From an uncultured Oscillospiraceae bacterium (GTDB lineage Bacteria > Bacillota > Clostridia > Oscillospirales > Ruminococcaceae): a DNA stretch of 16,697 nucleotides. The position numbers and the translations under genes were made by a program. Shown here in pieces: positions 6,525-14,586 of this stretch (its first letter is position 1; each line of letters begins with the position of its first letter). Below the pieces are notes generated by a model. That model saw nothing but the letters and a program-made list of their open reading frames with translations. It was not told the DNA's origin and searched no databases. The DNA lies in assembly GCA_900552845.1 (NCBI GenBank), contig USBC01000024.1, positions 1 through 16,697 of the forward strand, in the 5' to 3' direction.

Positions 6525-6666
6525 GCGCCAGTGCCGCCCTGAAAGCTCCTGTTTGGGCGGACGACGAGGTGGAGGGAGTATCGAATTTTCGGCGGATGCC
6601 CTCCCGCTGCTGCCACAGCGCAGGTCGGTGCAAAAAACGCGGGCGACCGTGCAACAAAGAACCGGC
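6525..6666 (+). ncRNA. glmS ribozyme-riboswitch
   Basis: Starts at the conserved AGCGCC, with self-cleavage expected between A6524 and G6525. It then shows GACGAGGTGGAG, the long block TATCGAATTTTCGGCGGATG followed by CCCTCCCG, then the 3' domain with GGTCG/CGACC (P4-like) and ACAAAG, all in the order of RF00234. This RNA uses glucosamine-6-phosphate as cofactor to cut its own message, after which the glmS mRNA is degraded, giving feedback on GlmS. The position just after the promoter and before glmS agrees. The 3' edge is approximate. Confidence 0.95.
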
Positions 6667-6888
6667 TATGGATAACGAACAGAACAGATGCCCTGACTGG
6701 GGACGGTACCAGCCGCCCCTGCGGGAGCCCCGCGGAGAGAAGCCGATCCTTTTGTGTTCTCCCCCATGGTTTTCGTTATCCTGCCGATGCGGCATGCCGT
6801 ACCGGTTTGCGTGCCATTGGGTCAATGCGTTTTATCATGGGTTTCTCTCCCGCTTGAAGGACATCTGCGGGAAAGGAGCCTTATTTTT
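6667..6888 (+). other. Unexplained glmS leader, possible remnant of a small gene
   Basis: About 220 bases lie between the ribozyme core and the glmS start. An ATG at 6668 opens MDNEQNRCPDWGRYQPPL and then REPRGEKPIL, resembling a zinc-ribbon head with one cysteine changed to Trp. The next hydrophobic run (FSPMVFVILPM) is only seen in the frame that starts at 6754, and WVNAFYHGFLSRLKD is again in the first frame. The 6668 frame runs on to 7138 inside glmS and has no clear ribosome binding site, so it is not called as a gene. The glmS site GAAAGGAG (6871-6878) is the only clear signal. Confidence 0.3.
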
Positions 6889-8709
6889 ATGTGTGGGATC
6901 ATCGGTTATTCGGGGACGGACTATGCCAGGGAAAAGCTCTTGCACGGGCTGGAAAATCTGGAATACCGCGGCTATGACAGCGCCGGCATTGCCCTGTGGG
7001 AAAACGGCAGCATTGAAATTATTAAGGCGGCAGGGCGGCTTTCCAACCTGCGTGCCGCCTGCGGCGATCGGGGGCTTGCCAGCCATTGCGGGATCGGGCA
7101 CACCCGCTGGGCGACCCACGGCGTACCCAACGATGTAAATGCCCACCCGCACCGGCAGGGTCGTGTCACGCTGGTGCATAACGGCATTATAGAGAATTAC
7201 CGGTCGCTGCGGGAACGGCTCGAGACGGAGGGCTATCACTTCCTGACCCAGACCGACACCGAAATTGCCGCAGCTCTGCTGGATCATCACCTGAAGCTGC
7301 ATAACGACCCCGTTACTGCCATTCACTCTGCCACGGCGGAAATGGAGGGCGCCTATGCCTTCTGTATGCTGCTGGAGGGCGAACCGGATACCGTTTACGG
7401 GATCCGGCGGGGCAGCCCGCTTATTGCCGCACAGGACGAAGGGGGCAGCTATGTTGCCTCCGACGTACCTGCCATCATTGAATACACCCGCCGGTACTAT
7501 CTGCTGGAGGAGGAAGAGGTGGTGGTAGCGCATCGCGGAACGCTGCAATTCTACTCGCCGAACGGCACCCCTCTTGAAAAGGAGGCAAAGATCGCCAACT
7601 GGTCGGTGGAGCAGGCACAGAAGGGCGGCTACCCCTGCTTTATGCAAAAGGAGATTCACGAGCAGCCCCGTGCCCTTGCCGATACCATTGACGGGCGTAT
7701 TCGGGACGGCTTTGTGAGCTTTGAGGGCGATGGTCTGCCGGACGGCTTCTTCAAAGATGTAACCAAGCTCTATATTTCTGCCTGCGGCACCGCCATGTAC
7801 AGCGGCATGGTAGGCAAGGCGATCATTGAAAAGCTGGCACGGCTGCCGGTGGAGGTCGAGGTTGCCAGTGAGCTGCGCTACCGTGATCCCATCTTTACCC
7901 CCGGCTGTGCCGCCATAGTGGTCAGCCAAAGCGGCGAGACCGCCGATACGCTGGCGGCGCTGCGGCTCTTTAAGGAAAACCATATCCCCGTGATCGGCAT
8001 TGTCAATGTGGTCGGCTCCTCGATTGCGCGGGAGGCGGACTACTGCCTGTACACCTATGCGGGGCCGGAGATCGCCGTGGCAAGCACCAAGGCGTACTCG
8101 GTTCAGGTGGCAATGATGTATCTTCTGGGCTTTCGCATTGCGGCGGATCAGGGCGCACCGGCAGACTGGTGCCGCCGACAGCTTCCGGAGCTTCTGAATG
8201 CCATCAGCTATCTGCCGCGTGTGCTGGCAATGGAGCCGGATTTTTTCCGTTATGCCGAGGAGCTGAAAAACGCCGAGCATCTTTTCTATCTGGGGCGGGG
8301 GCTGGATTACTCGCTGGCAATGGAGGGCTCGCTCAAGCTCAAGGAGATCAGCTATATCCACTGTGAGGCATACGCCGCAGGAGAGCTGAAGCACGGTACC
8401 ATTTCCCTCATCACCGAGGGCACGCCGGTTATTGCTCTGGCAACCCAACGCAAAACGCTGGGCAAGATGATCAGCAATGTCAAGGAGGTTAAAGCGCGCG
8501 GCGCCCATGTGCTGCTCATCACGCTGGAGGGGTTGGAGATCGACCCCGACTGCTGCGATGAAATGATCCGGCTGCCGGCGGTAGAGGACGAATATGTCCC
8601 GCTGCTGCTGGTGGTCACCCTGCAGTTGATTGCGCTGGGAGCAGCCAATGCCCGTGGCTGCGATGTGGATAAGCCCCGTAACCTTGCCAAAAGCGTAACG
8701 GTAGAATAA
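6889..8709 (+). CDS. glmS: Glutamine--fructose-6-phosphate aminotransferase (isomerizing)
   Basis: A 606-residue cytosolic enzyme making glucosamine-6-phosphate from fructose-6-phosphate and glutamine, the entry to UDP-GlcNAc. It starts MCGIIGYSG, where Cys2 becomes the N-terminal catalytic nucleophile. The glutaminase domain shows GYDSAG (~28), GHTRWATHG (~70) and HNGIIENY (~97). Two SIS sugar-isomerase domains follow, with SACGTAMYSG (~296), SQSGET (~346) and the C-terminal DVDKPRNLAKSVTVE. Length is normal. The ATG at 6889 is fixed by the N-terminal Cys and by AGGAG ten bases upstream; the frame stays open upstream to 6754 but that would bury the catalytic Cys. Controlled by the ribozyme in its leader. 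It converges with ftsZ. Confidence 0.98.
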   Translation: MCGIIGYSGTDYAREKLLHGLENLEYRGYDSAGIALWENGSIEIIKAAGRLSNLRAACGDRGLASHCGIGHTRWATHGVPNDVNAHPHRQGRVTLVHNGIIENYRSLRERLETEGYHFLTQTDTEIAAALLDHHLKLHNDPVTAIHSATAEMEGAYAFCMLLEGEPDTVYGIRRGSPLIAAQDEGGSYVASDVPAIIEYTRRYYLLEEEEVVVAHRGTLQFYSPNGTPLEKEAKIANWSVEQAQKGGYPCFMQKEIHEQPRALADTIDGRIRDGFVSFEGDGLPDGFFKDVTKLYISACGTAMYSGMVGKAIIEKLARLPVEVEVASELRYRDPIFTPGCAAIVVSQSGETADTLAALRLFKENHIPVIGIVNVVGSSIAREADYCLYTYAGPEIAVASTKAYSVQVAMMYLLGFRIAADQGAPADWCRRQLPELLNAISYLPRVLAMEPDFFRYAEELKNAEHLFYLGRGLDYSLAMEGSLKLKEISYIHCEAYAAGELKHGTISLITEGTPVIALATQRKTLGKMISNVKEVKARGAHVLLITLEGLEIDPDCCDEMIRLPAVEDEYVPLLLVVTLQLIALGAANARGCDVDKPRNLAKSVTVE

Positions 8710-8718
8710 TATAAATAT

Positions 8719-8760
8719 ATGCACCCTCCCGCCTCCGGTACCGGAGGTCAGAGGGTGCAT
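8719..8760 (+). terminator. glmS terminator, nested hairpin
   Basis: Outer 10-bp stem ATGCACCCTC/GAGGGTGCAT (8719-8728 with 8751-8760) encloses an inner perfect palindrome CCTCCGGTACCGGAGG (8732-8747). It starts 10 bases after glmS. The trailing TCTCTG is not a real T run, so it may act as a 3' stabiliser or as an insulator between converging genes rather than a textbook terminator. Confidence 0.6.
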
Positions 8761-8801
8761 TCTCTGCCGTATTAACGGTCTGCATGCAGGGCTTTCATAT
8801 T

Positions 8802-8831
8802 AAAATCCCTCCTGCCGGCGGTGACAGGAGG
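8802..8831 (-). terminator. ftsZ terminator
   Basis: Minus strand: CCTCCTG (8831-8825) pairs with CAGGAGG (8814-8808), 10-base loop, followed by GATTTTA with four T at 8805-8802. It is 18 bases after the ftsZ stop and ends the dcw-type cluster. Confidence 0.65.
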
Positions 8832-8848
8832 AGATTATTTCATGGGGA

Positions 8849-9967
8849 TCAGGAACGCTTGTCCCTATCGTGGTTGAGCATATCAATGAGAGCGCTGATA
8901 TCCAAATCATCATTGGCAGGCTCCTGCTCGGTCTGCGGCTCCACCTCGGTGATCTTGTCCTCCGGCACCTCGGCATCGACCGGCGGGGTGGGAATACGGA
9001 AGCCGGATTCATGGTCGAAGTTTGTGGCGATCACAACAATGCGGATCTCGTCCTCCAGACTTTCATCAAAGGCAACGCCCCAAATGAGGTTGACATCGGG
9101 GTGTGCAGCATCGTGGATCATCTGGGAGGCATTGGTGATATCCTCCAGATCCACATCGGGCGGGACGAGGAAGTTGACGATCACACCGCGTGCGCCGTTG
9201 ATGGAGGTTTCCAAAAGCGGAGAGGCGATTGCCATGCGGGCGGCTTCCTCTGCCTTATCGGGACCGCTGGCAGCACCAAGACCCATGTGAGCATAGCCGG
9301 CGTCCTTCATGATGGAGGTCACATCGGCAAAGTCCAGATTGATGATGCCGGGAATGTTGATCAGATCGGAGATGCTCTGCACTGCCTGCAGCAGCACCTC
9401 ATCTGCCTTGGCAAAGGCATTGGCAAGGGTGATCTTTTCCTGCGAAATGCTGCGCAGCCGTTCATTGGGAATGACCAGCAGAGCGTCTACATGCTCCTTC
9501 AGCCGCTCGATGCCGGCAGTTGCCTGCTCCATGCGCCGCTTACCCTCAAAGGAGAAGGGCTTGGTGACAACGCCGACGGTCAAAATACCCATATCGTGCG
9601 CAATACGGGCAATCACGGGAGCCGCACCGGTGCCGGTGCCGCCGCCCATGCCTGCGGTGATATATACCATATCGGCGCCGCGCAGCACCGAGGTGATCTC
9701 ATCTTCGCTTTCCTCCGCTGCCTTTTCGCCCTTTACGGGGTCGCCGCCGGCGCCCTGCCCGCGGGTCAGCTTATCGCCGATGTGCAGCTTGTAAGAGGCA
9801 TTGGAAAAGCGCAGGGACTGATTATCGGTATTGACCGAGATAAATTCCACGCTGCTCATGCCGGACTGGATCATGCGATTGACCGCGTTTCCGCCGCCGC
9901 CGCCGACACCCAGTACCTTGATTGCAGCCATTTTTTCATAGTCGTTATCCAGCTCTATGTTCATCAT
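8849..9967 (-). CDS. ftsZ: Cell division protein FtsZ
   Basis: A ~372-residue tubulin-like GTPase that forms the Z ring. It shows KVLGVGGGGGNAVNRM (17-32), the tubulin signature GGGTGTG (108-114), and the T7 synergy loop NLDFADV (210-216), so nucleotide binding and hydrolysis look intact. The linker after the core is short and acidic. The C-terminal peptide reads LDISALIDMLNHDRDKRS rather than the usual DIPxFLRxR. Start: AGGAGG lies 11 bases before the ATG at 9967 (and 14 before ATG 9964, 5 before a GTG at 9973); the frame is open to 10099 but a promoter lies inside that extension. No ftsA precedes it; ftsQ is the upstream neighbour, 88 bases away. Confidence 0.97.
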   Translation of the reverse strand: MMNIELDNDYEKMAAIKVLGVGGGGGNAVNRMIQSGMSSVEFISVNTDNQSLRFSNASYKLHIGDKLTRGQGAGGDPVKGEKAAEESEDEITSVLRGADMVYITAGMGGGTGTGAAPVIARIAHDMGILTVGVVTKPFSFEGKRRMEQATAGIERLKEHVDALLVIPNERLRSISQEKITLANAFAKADEVLLQAVQSISDLINIPGIINLDFADVTSIMKDAGYAHMGLGAASGPDKAEEAARMAIASPLLETSINGARGVIVNFLVPPDVDLEDITNASQMIHDAAHPDVNLIWGVAFDESLEDEIRIVVIATNFDHESGFRIPTPPVDAEVPEDKITEVEPQTEQEPANDDLDISALIDMLNHDRDKRS

Positions 9968-10007
9968 CAGCACTATTGCCTCCTGCTTTGTAGTTTTCTC
10001 CTCTTTT

Positions 10008-10036
10008 ATCATAACAGAAACGCCCGTAAATTGCAA
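10008..10036 (-). promoter_or_regulatory. Internal promoter for ftsZ
   Basis: Minus strand TTGCAA (10036-10031), 17 bases, TATGAT (10013-10008) in the gap between ftsQ and ftsZ. It would give ftsZ extra transcription on top of read-through, as is common for this gene. Expected start near 10001 supports the short ftsZ start. Confidence 0.65.
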
Positions 10037-10055
10037 CCCAAATGCACAATAACTG

Positions 10056-10862
10056 CTACTCTTTTCCTCCCAGCACAGCAAGATATTGTGCATCGGCAAT
10101 CTGCGTCAGCGGTAAAGCGCGGGTGTAGGCCCGTCCGCTCACCGAAACGTCCAGATAACCGGTAAAATCCGATTTCAGTTCATCATTGATGATTTTTCGT
10201 GCTGTCAGCAGCTTGGTGGCAAGGTCGTATTCGCTGCCCAGCCGAAGCTGTATCCTGTTCTGATAGATCGCCTTGTAGCTCTGCTCCGTCCCGATCTCAA
10301 TGTATCCGATCTCGGAGAGCATATCGGCGTCCTCCAGAGCAGTCCGCACCTTATCCACGCCTGCCAACGCCTTCTGCCACTGCTCCGGCAGCTGTTCGCC
10401 CGCCGTATAGCCGGAAAAATCAGCGCCCAGCAAAAGGCAGGTGTATTCCGGCAGCGAGGCGCACTGCTCCAGCACCCTGCCCTCGGCAGAAAGGGTTGTA
10501 ATCCTTCCCATACTGCCGATGCAGGCATAAATGGTCTCGAACTCATGCAGCTCCAGCTCCAGCGTATCGGGCAGCCGGCGGTGCAGCGTCACGCTTTCGA
10601 TGTAAGGGCAAAGGGCGGTGATGCGTTCGCTGATCGTTTTTTGGGAAACGGTAAAGAGATTCTGCTCCTCCCCCACCGCCGCAGCCTCAACAATCTCCTC
10701 GGCGGCATAACGGCTGCTGCCGGTCACGGTGACATTCACCACCCGGCAGAATACCGAAACGCAGTAAAAACCCACGCCGCACAGAATAGCTGCGAACAGC
10801 AGGATAAACACCGCGCGCCGGCGGCGTCTCTGCTGCTGTTTACGGGTCTGCTTGGCAGTCAT
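10056..10862 (-). CDS. ftsQ: Cell division protein FtsQ/DivIB
   Basis: A 268-residue bitopic membrane protein of the divisome. A very basic cytosolic tail (KQTRKQQQRRRRR) is followed by one membrane segment (~17-39), then a POTRA-like domain (~42-110: VNVTVTGSSRYAAEEIVEAA, then SVTLHRRLPDTLELELHE) and a beta-rich domain outside. The motif RRLPDTLEL and the topology identify FtsQ/DivIB, which links FtsL/FtsB and the septal synthase. Length is typical. The ATG at 10862 overlaps the murA stop by four bases (ATGA), with AAAGGAGG ten bases upstream inside murA, implying translational coupling. Confidence 0.93.
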   Translation of the reverse strand: MTAKQTRKQQQRRRRRAVFILLFAAILCGVGFYCVSVFCRVVNVTVTGSSRYAAEEIVEAAAVGEEQNLFTVSQKTISERITALCPYIESVTLHRRLPDTLELELHEFETIYACIGSMGRITTLSAEGRVLEQCASLPEYTCLLLGADFSGYTAGEQLPEQWQKALAGVDKVRTALEDADMLSEIGYIEIGTEQSYKAIYQNRIQLRLGSEYDLATKLLTARKIINDELKSDFTGYLDVSVSGRAYTRALPLTQIADAQYLAVLGGKE

Positions 10863-12139
10863 GGACTTAAAACCTCCTTTGGGGGATTTGATACTTCCGT
10901 TAAGGTGATATTCCCACCCAATGCACGCAGCGTCGGCACAAAGTCGGCATAGCCGCGCTCAATATGGGAAACGGCGGTCACGGTGCTTTCTCCCATTGCC
11001 GCCAGCGCCGCCAATACCACGGCGGCACCCGCACGCAGATCGGTGCAGGTAAGGGCAGAACCGGAAAGCGGTGCGCCGCATACTACGGCGTGGTTTCCCG
11101 CTACGGTGATATCCGCTCCCATACGCCGCAGCTCCTCCACATGTGCCCAACGGCGAGGAAACACCGTTTCGGTCAGGGCTGTGCAGCCGTCTGCTGCGGC
11201 GGCAAGGCTCATAAAAACCGCTTGCAGGTCGGTGGGGAAGCCGGGATAAGGCAGCGTTACAAGGCTGCCTGCCCCCATCAATCGTTTTGGCGCCTGCAGG
11301 GCAATGCTGCGCTCTTTGGTTTGAATCTGGCACCCCATGCGCCGCAGTACTGCTATGGGCGCCGCAAGGTGACCGGGACAGGTATGTACTATTATACTTC
11401 CGCCGGTAATGGCGGCAGCGGCAAGGTAGGTCGCCGCCTCGATGCGGTCGGACAGCACGGTGTGACTGCAGCCGGAAAGCCGTTCTCTCCCCTGCACCAG
11501 CAGGCTGCCATCAGGCTGCTGTTCTATCTTTGCGCCGCAGCCTTGCAGGAACCCGATCAGATCGGTGATCTCCGGCTCGGCGGCGGCACCGGACAGTCTG
11601 GTCTCCGCCGGAATCCCCGCTGCGGCAATCAGCAGATTTTCGGTGGCGCCCACACTGGGGTACGGCAGCGTGACCGCTGCCCCGTGCAGCCCATAGGGTG
11701 CGGTACAGCACAGCATGCCGCTCTCCTCGGTGATCTCCGCACCCATCTGCCGCAGGGCAGCAAGATGCAGGTCGATGGGTCTGCCGCCTAAGGCACAGCC
11801 GCCGGGCGCACACAGCGTCACACTGCCGCAGCGCGCCAGCATACCGCCCATAAACAGGATCGAAGAACGCATGGCGCGCATATACTCCGGCGGGATACTG
11901 CGGCAGCCCTCGTCCTCACGGGAGAGAAACAGGGTATCCCCCTCTCGCCGCACCGCATAGCCCAGCCCCCGCAGAATGTGGCAGCTCACCGTTACATCGC
12001 TGAGGTCGGGGCAGTTTTTGATCTCGACTTCGGGACACAGCACCGTCGCTGCCAATATGGGCAGCACTGCATTTTTTGCGCCGTGTGCCGTAACGGTTCC
12101 GGTCAGCCGGTTTCCTCCTGTAATCCGCAGTCCGCGCAT
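10859..12139 (-). CDS. murA: UDP-N-acetylglucosamine 1-carboxyvinyltransferase
   Basis: A 426-residue cytosolic enzyme that transfers enolpyruvyl from PEP to UDP-GlcNAc, the first committed peptidoglycan step. With the ATG at 12139 (MRGLRITGGN), the catalytic Lys22-Asn23 and Cys115 (in APGGC) fall at exactly the E. coli numbers, and a GGGGGGAG site lies 11 bases upstream. Starts at 12148 and 12160 are also in frame but have poorer sites. Cys115, not Asp, predicts the fosfomycin-sensitive form. The two-domain EPT fold is complete (ALGGRPIDLH, PFPTDLQ-like GFPTDLQAVFM, ending near HIERGYADF). It overlaps ftsQ by four bases and follows murG after an 88-base gap that has no clear terminator. Confidence 0.97.
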   Translation of the reverse strand: MRGLRITGGNRLTGTVTAHGAKNAVLPILAATVLCPEVEIKNCPDLSDVTVSCHILRGLGYAVRREGDTLFLSREDEGCRSIPPEYMRAMRSSILFMGGMLARCGSVTLCAPGGCALGGRPIDLHLAALRQMGAEITEESGMLCCTAPYGLHGAAVTLPYPSVGATENLLIAAAGIPAETRLSGAAAEPEITDLIGFLQGCGAKIEQQPDGSLLVQGRERLSGCSHTVLSDRIEAATYLAAAAITGGSIIVHTCPGHLAAPIAVLRRMGCQIQTKERSIALQAPKRLMGAGSLVTLPYPGFPTDLQAVFMSLAAAADGCTALTETVFPRRWAHVEELRRMGADITVAGNHAVVCGAPLSGSALTCTDLRAGAAVVLAALAAMGESTVTAVSHIERGYADFVPTLRALGGNITLTEVSNPPKEVLSP

Positions 12140-12227
12140 AAACGGCATCGCTCCCCCCATTAATTCAGCCCGCAGGCTTTCGGGGGTATTCTATGCCGGA
12201 ACGCCGAAGGGGGTGAAAGGACAGGGC

Positions 12228-13373
12228 TTACCGCTTGTTTTTTCGTTCCGCGTACAGCTTTTGCAGCTCATCAGTAATATGCCCGCAGGCATCGGGAACG
12301 CCCAGTGCCTTGGCGGCAAGTCCCAGCTCCCGCAGCTTTTCGGGATCGGCGGTCAGCGTGCGGACCGTCTCCACCAGTTTTTCACCGGTCAGCTCTTTTT
12401 CCTCAATGACCACGGCGGCGCGGTGGTTTGCCAGCACCATGGCATTGTGGTACTGATGATTCTCCGCCACATTGGGCGAAGGGATCAGTACCGAGGCGCG
12501 TCCCACGGCGGTCAGCTCCGCCAGCGTCATGGCGCCCGCACGGGCGATCACCAGATCGGCGGCGGCAAGGCAATCGGGCATATCATGTATGTAGTCCCGA
12601 ATATCCAGATTGGGGTTATTTTCAAAGGCAACGCCCTTCTGCCGCAGCAGCCGGGGCAAAAGCTCTACGCCGTAGCGTCCGGTGGCATGGATATGGTGCA
12701 GTCTGCCCTCCGGCACATGCCACGCCATCAGATCTGCCACCGCCTCGTTTATGGTCTGTGCGCCCAGACTGCCGCCAAAGGAGAGCAGGCATACCTGCTC
12801 CGGCAGGACGCCCAAACGGGCACGGGCAGCCTTGCGGTCCGCAGCAAGAATTTCCGGTCGGACGGGATTTCCGGTCACAATGTAATCGGGGCGCGGGGGC
12901 AGTGATTTTTCCGCCTCCGGCACTGCAATGAGGAATTTATCGACCTTCTGCGCCACCATACGGTTGGAAACACCGGGCAGGGCGTTTGCCTCGTGGGTCA
13001 TGCAGGGTATGTGCATGGCAGCCGCAGCCAGCAGGATCGGTGCCGAAATATAGCTGCCGGTCCCCATTACCACGTCGGGGGCAAACTCCCGCAGCAGCTT
13101 ATTGGCACGGGCACGCGCCGTTGCCAGCAAACAGATGCTTTTTGCATTCAGCTTGATGTTGCTCCATGTCAGACGGCGCTGGATCCCCAGCGAGCGGAAC
13201 GGGGCAAAACGGAAGCCTGCCCGCGGCACCAGCGTTGCTTCCATGCCGTCGGGGTTGCCCACAAAAAGAATTTCGCAGTCCGGCACCCGCCGGCGCAGTT
13301 CGGTTGCCACCGCTATGGCGGGGTTGATATGTCCGGCGGTACCGCCGCAGGCAAACAGGACTTTCATTCGCAT
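12228..13373 (-). CDS. murG: UDP-GlcNAc:lipid I N-acetylglucosaminyltransferase
   Basis: A 381-residue peripheral membrane GT-B (family GT28) enzyme that converts lipid I to lipid II on the inner face of the membrane. It shows GGTAGHINPA (10-19), the acceptor-side glycine loop, then MGTGSYISAP, SFGGSLGAQTIN, ARAGAMTLAEL and VAENHQYHNA, the UDP-GlcNAc site. The usual HEQN reads HEAN (HEANALPG), a local oddity. Starts at ATG 13373 or 13367: AAGGAG sits 4 or 10 bases upstream, inside the end of ftsW. Only one base separates the ftsW stop from the 13373 start, so the two are translationally coupled. Length is a little above the E. coli enzyme. Confidence 0.97.
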   Translation of the reverse strand: MRMKVLFACGGTAGHINPAIAVATELRRRVPDCEILFVGNPDGMEATLVPRAGFRFAPFRSLGIQRRLTWSNIKLNAKSICLLATARARANKLLREFAPDVVMGTGSYISAPILLAAAAMHIPCMTHEANALPGVSNRMVAQKVDKFLIAVPEAEKSLPPRPDYIVTGNPVRPEILAADRKAARARLGVLPEQVCLLSFGGSLGAQTINEAVADLMAWHVPEGRLHHIHATGRYGVELLPRLLRQKGVAFENNPNLDIRDYIHDMPDCLAAADLVIARAGAMTLAELTAVGRASVLIPSPNVAENHQYHNAMVLANHRAAVVIEEKELTGEKLVETVRTLTADPEKLRELGLAAKALGVPDACGHITDELQKLYAERKNKR

Positions 13374-13374
13374 A

Positions 13375-14547
13375 CTACTCCTTTTCTACCGTCGATTGGC
13401 GGGAGACTGACAGCACAATGCCCATTTCTCCCAGCAGAATGGCAAGCGCCGTACCGCCGTAGGAAAAGAACGGCAGGCTGATGCCGGTGGAGGGCAGCGC
13501 ATTGGTAACGACCGCCATATTCAGGATCGCCTGCACGCCTACCTGAGCGATAAAGCCGGACACCAGCATAGCGCCGAAGCGCTCCCGCGATAACAATACA
13601 ATGGAAAAGCCCCGCCAGAACACGAGGGCAAACAGCAGAATAACCACCAGTGCCCCTACAAAGCCCAGCTCCTCGCACAGCACGGAGAATACATAGTCAT
13701 TCTGCGGCTCCGGCAGGAACAGGTACTTCTGGTGGGAGTTGCCGATGCCGGAGCCCATTAAACCGCCGGAGCCGATGGCATACAGCGATTGCAGGATCTG
13801 ATAGCCCTTGCCCAGCGGATCGGATTCCGGATTGAGCCAGATGGAAAAGCGCTCCATAAAGCGCTCCCGCAGCATGGGCACCGCCGCGATGATGCCGACT
13901 GCGGCGGCAAGCAATCCTGCGCCGGCGGCGATCCATTTTGCAGGCAGACCGCCTACGATCATCATGATCACGCCCATCAGCGTCAGCAGTATCGCTGCGG
14001 AAAGATGCGGTTCAAATATAACCAAGCCCACATACACGATAAGAACAACGCCAAACGGCAGCACGCCGTATTTGAATTTCCCCATCTTTTTTTCATTGGA
14101 GGTCAAAAGATGGGCAAACAGCAACACCAGCGAAAACTTTGCCAGCTCCGAGGGCTGGAACTGGAAGCTCCCGATGAAGATCCAGCGGTGGGCGTCATTG
14201 ACCGCCGGCATAAAGAAACACAGAATCAGCAGTATCACCACAGCGGGGAACAAGATCCACGCCAGCTTTCGCCATACGTGGTAATCCATACGGGAAAAGG
14301 CGAACATCGCCAGAAGCCCCAATGCCGCCCACGCCAGCTGCCGCACAATGTAGTGGTAGCTGTTGCCCTCACGGTAGTACCCTTGCGCATAGCTGGCGGA
14401 AAACATCATAACCAGCCCGAATACCAAAAGCAGCATCACCATTACCAAAAAGGTGAGGTCCACGCTGGTATTCTCATATTTGGGGAACAGGCGGCGGAAG
14501 AAGCCCTCCTGCGGTTTTTTTTGCATATGCTTTGTTTTTTTCGCCAA
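13375..14547 (-). CDS. ftsW: SEDS peptidoglycan polymerase FtsW
   Basis: A 390-residue membrane protein with about ten membrane segments, polymerising lipid II at the septum with a partner class B PBP that is not in the window. It shows the SEDS features PSELAKFS, IFEPHLSAA, KGYQILQSLYAIGSGGLMG and PEPQNDYVFSVLCEELGF, where the Asp of QND matches the conserved catalytic-loop Asp of the family, and ends STGISLPFFSYGG. It begins with TTG at 14547, chosen because AAGGAGG is 10 bases upstream; an in-frame ATG at 14526 is the alternative. FtsW rather than RodA is inferred from position between mraY and murG. murD, often next to it, is missing. Confidence 0.95.
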   Translation of the reverse strand: MAKKTKHMQKKPQEGFFRRLFPKYENTSVDLTFLVMVMLLLVFGLVMMFSASYAQGYYREGNSYHYIVRQLAWAALGLLAMFAFSRMDYHVWRKLAWILFPAVVILLILCFFMPAVNDAHRWIFIGSFQFQPSELAKFSLVLLFAHLLTSNEKKMGKFKYGVLPFGVVLIVYVGLVIFEPHLSAAILLTLMGVIMMIVGGLPAKWIAAGAGLLAAAVGIIAAVPMLRERFMERFSIWLNPESDPLGKGYQILQSLYAIGSGGLMGSGIGNSHQKYLFLPEPQNDYVFSVLCEELGFVGALVVILLFALVFWRGFSIVLLSRERFGAMLVSGFIAQVGVQAILNMAVVTNALPSTGISLPFFSYGGTALAILLGEMGIVLSVSRQSTVEKE

Positions 14548-14586
14548 GGCTCTCTCGCCTCCTTTCCGTTATTTTCTAAGTAGTAA

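Noticed and set aside
6835..8760. A 641-codon minus-strand open frame opposite glmS
   Set aside because: Shadow of glmS, starting inside its leader and crossing its terminator hairpin.
9968..10099. N-terminal extension of FtsZ to 10099
   Set aside because: It overlaps the end of ftsQ and a promoter, and FtsZ homology starts just after 9967 where AGGAGG is well placed.
12140..12227. Terminator or promoter between murG and murA
   Set aside because: Only weak GC pairings and no T run or -10/-35 pair were seen; best read as an untranslated gap within the operon.
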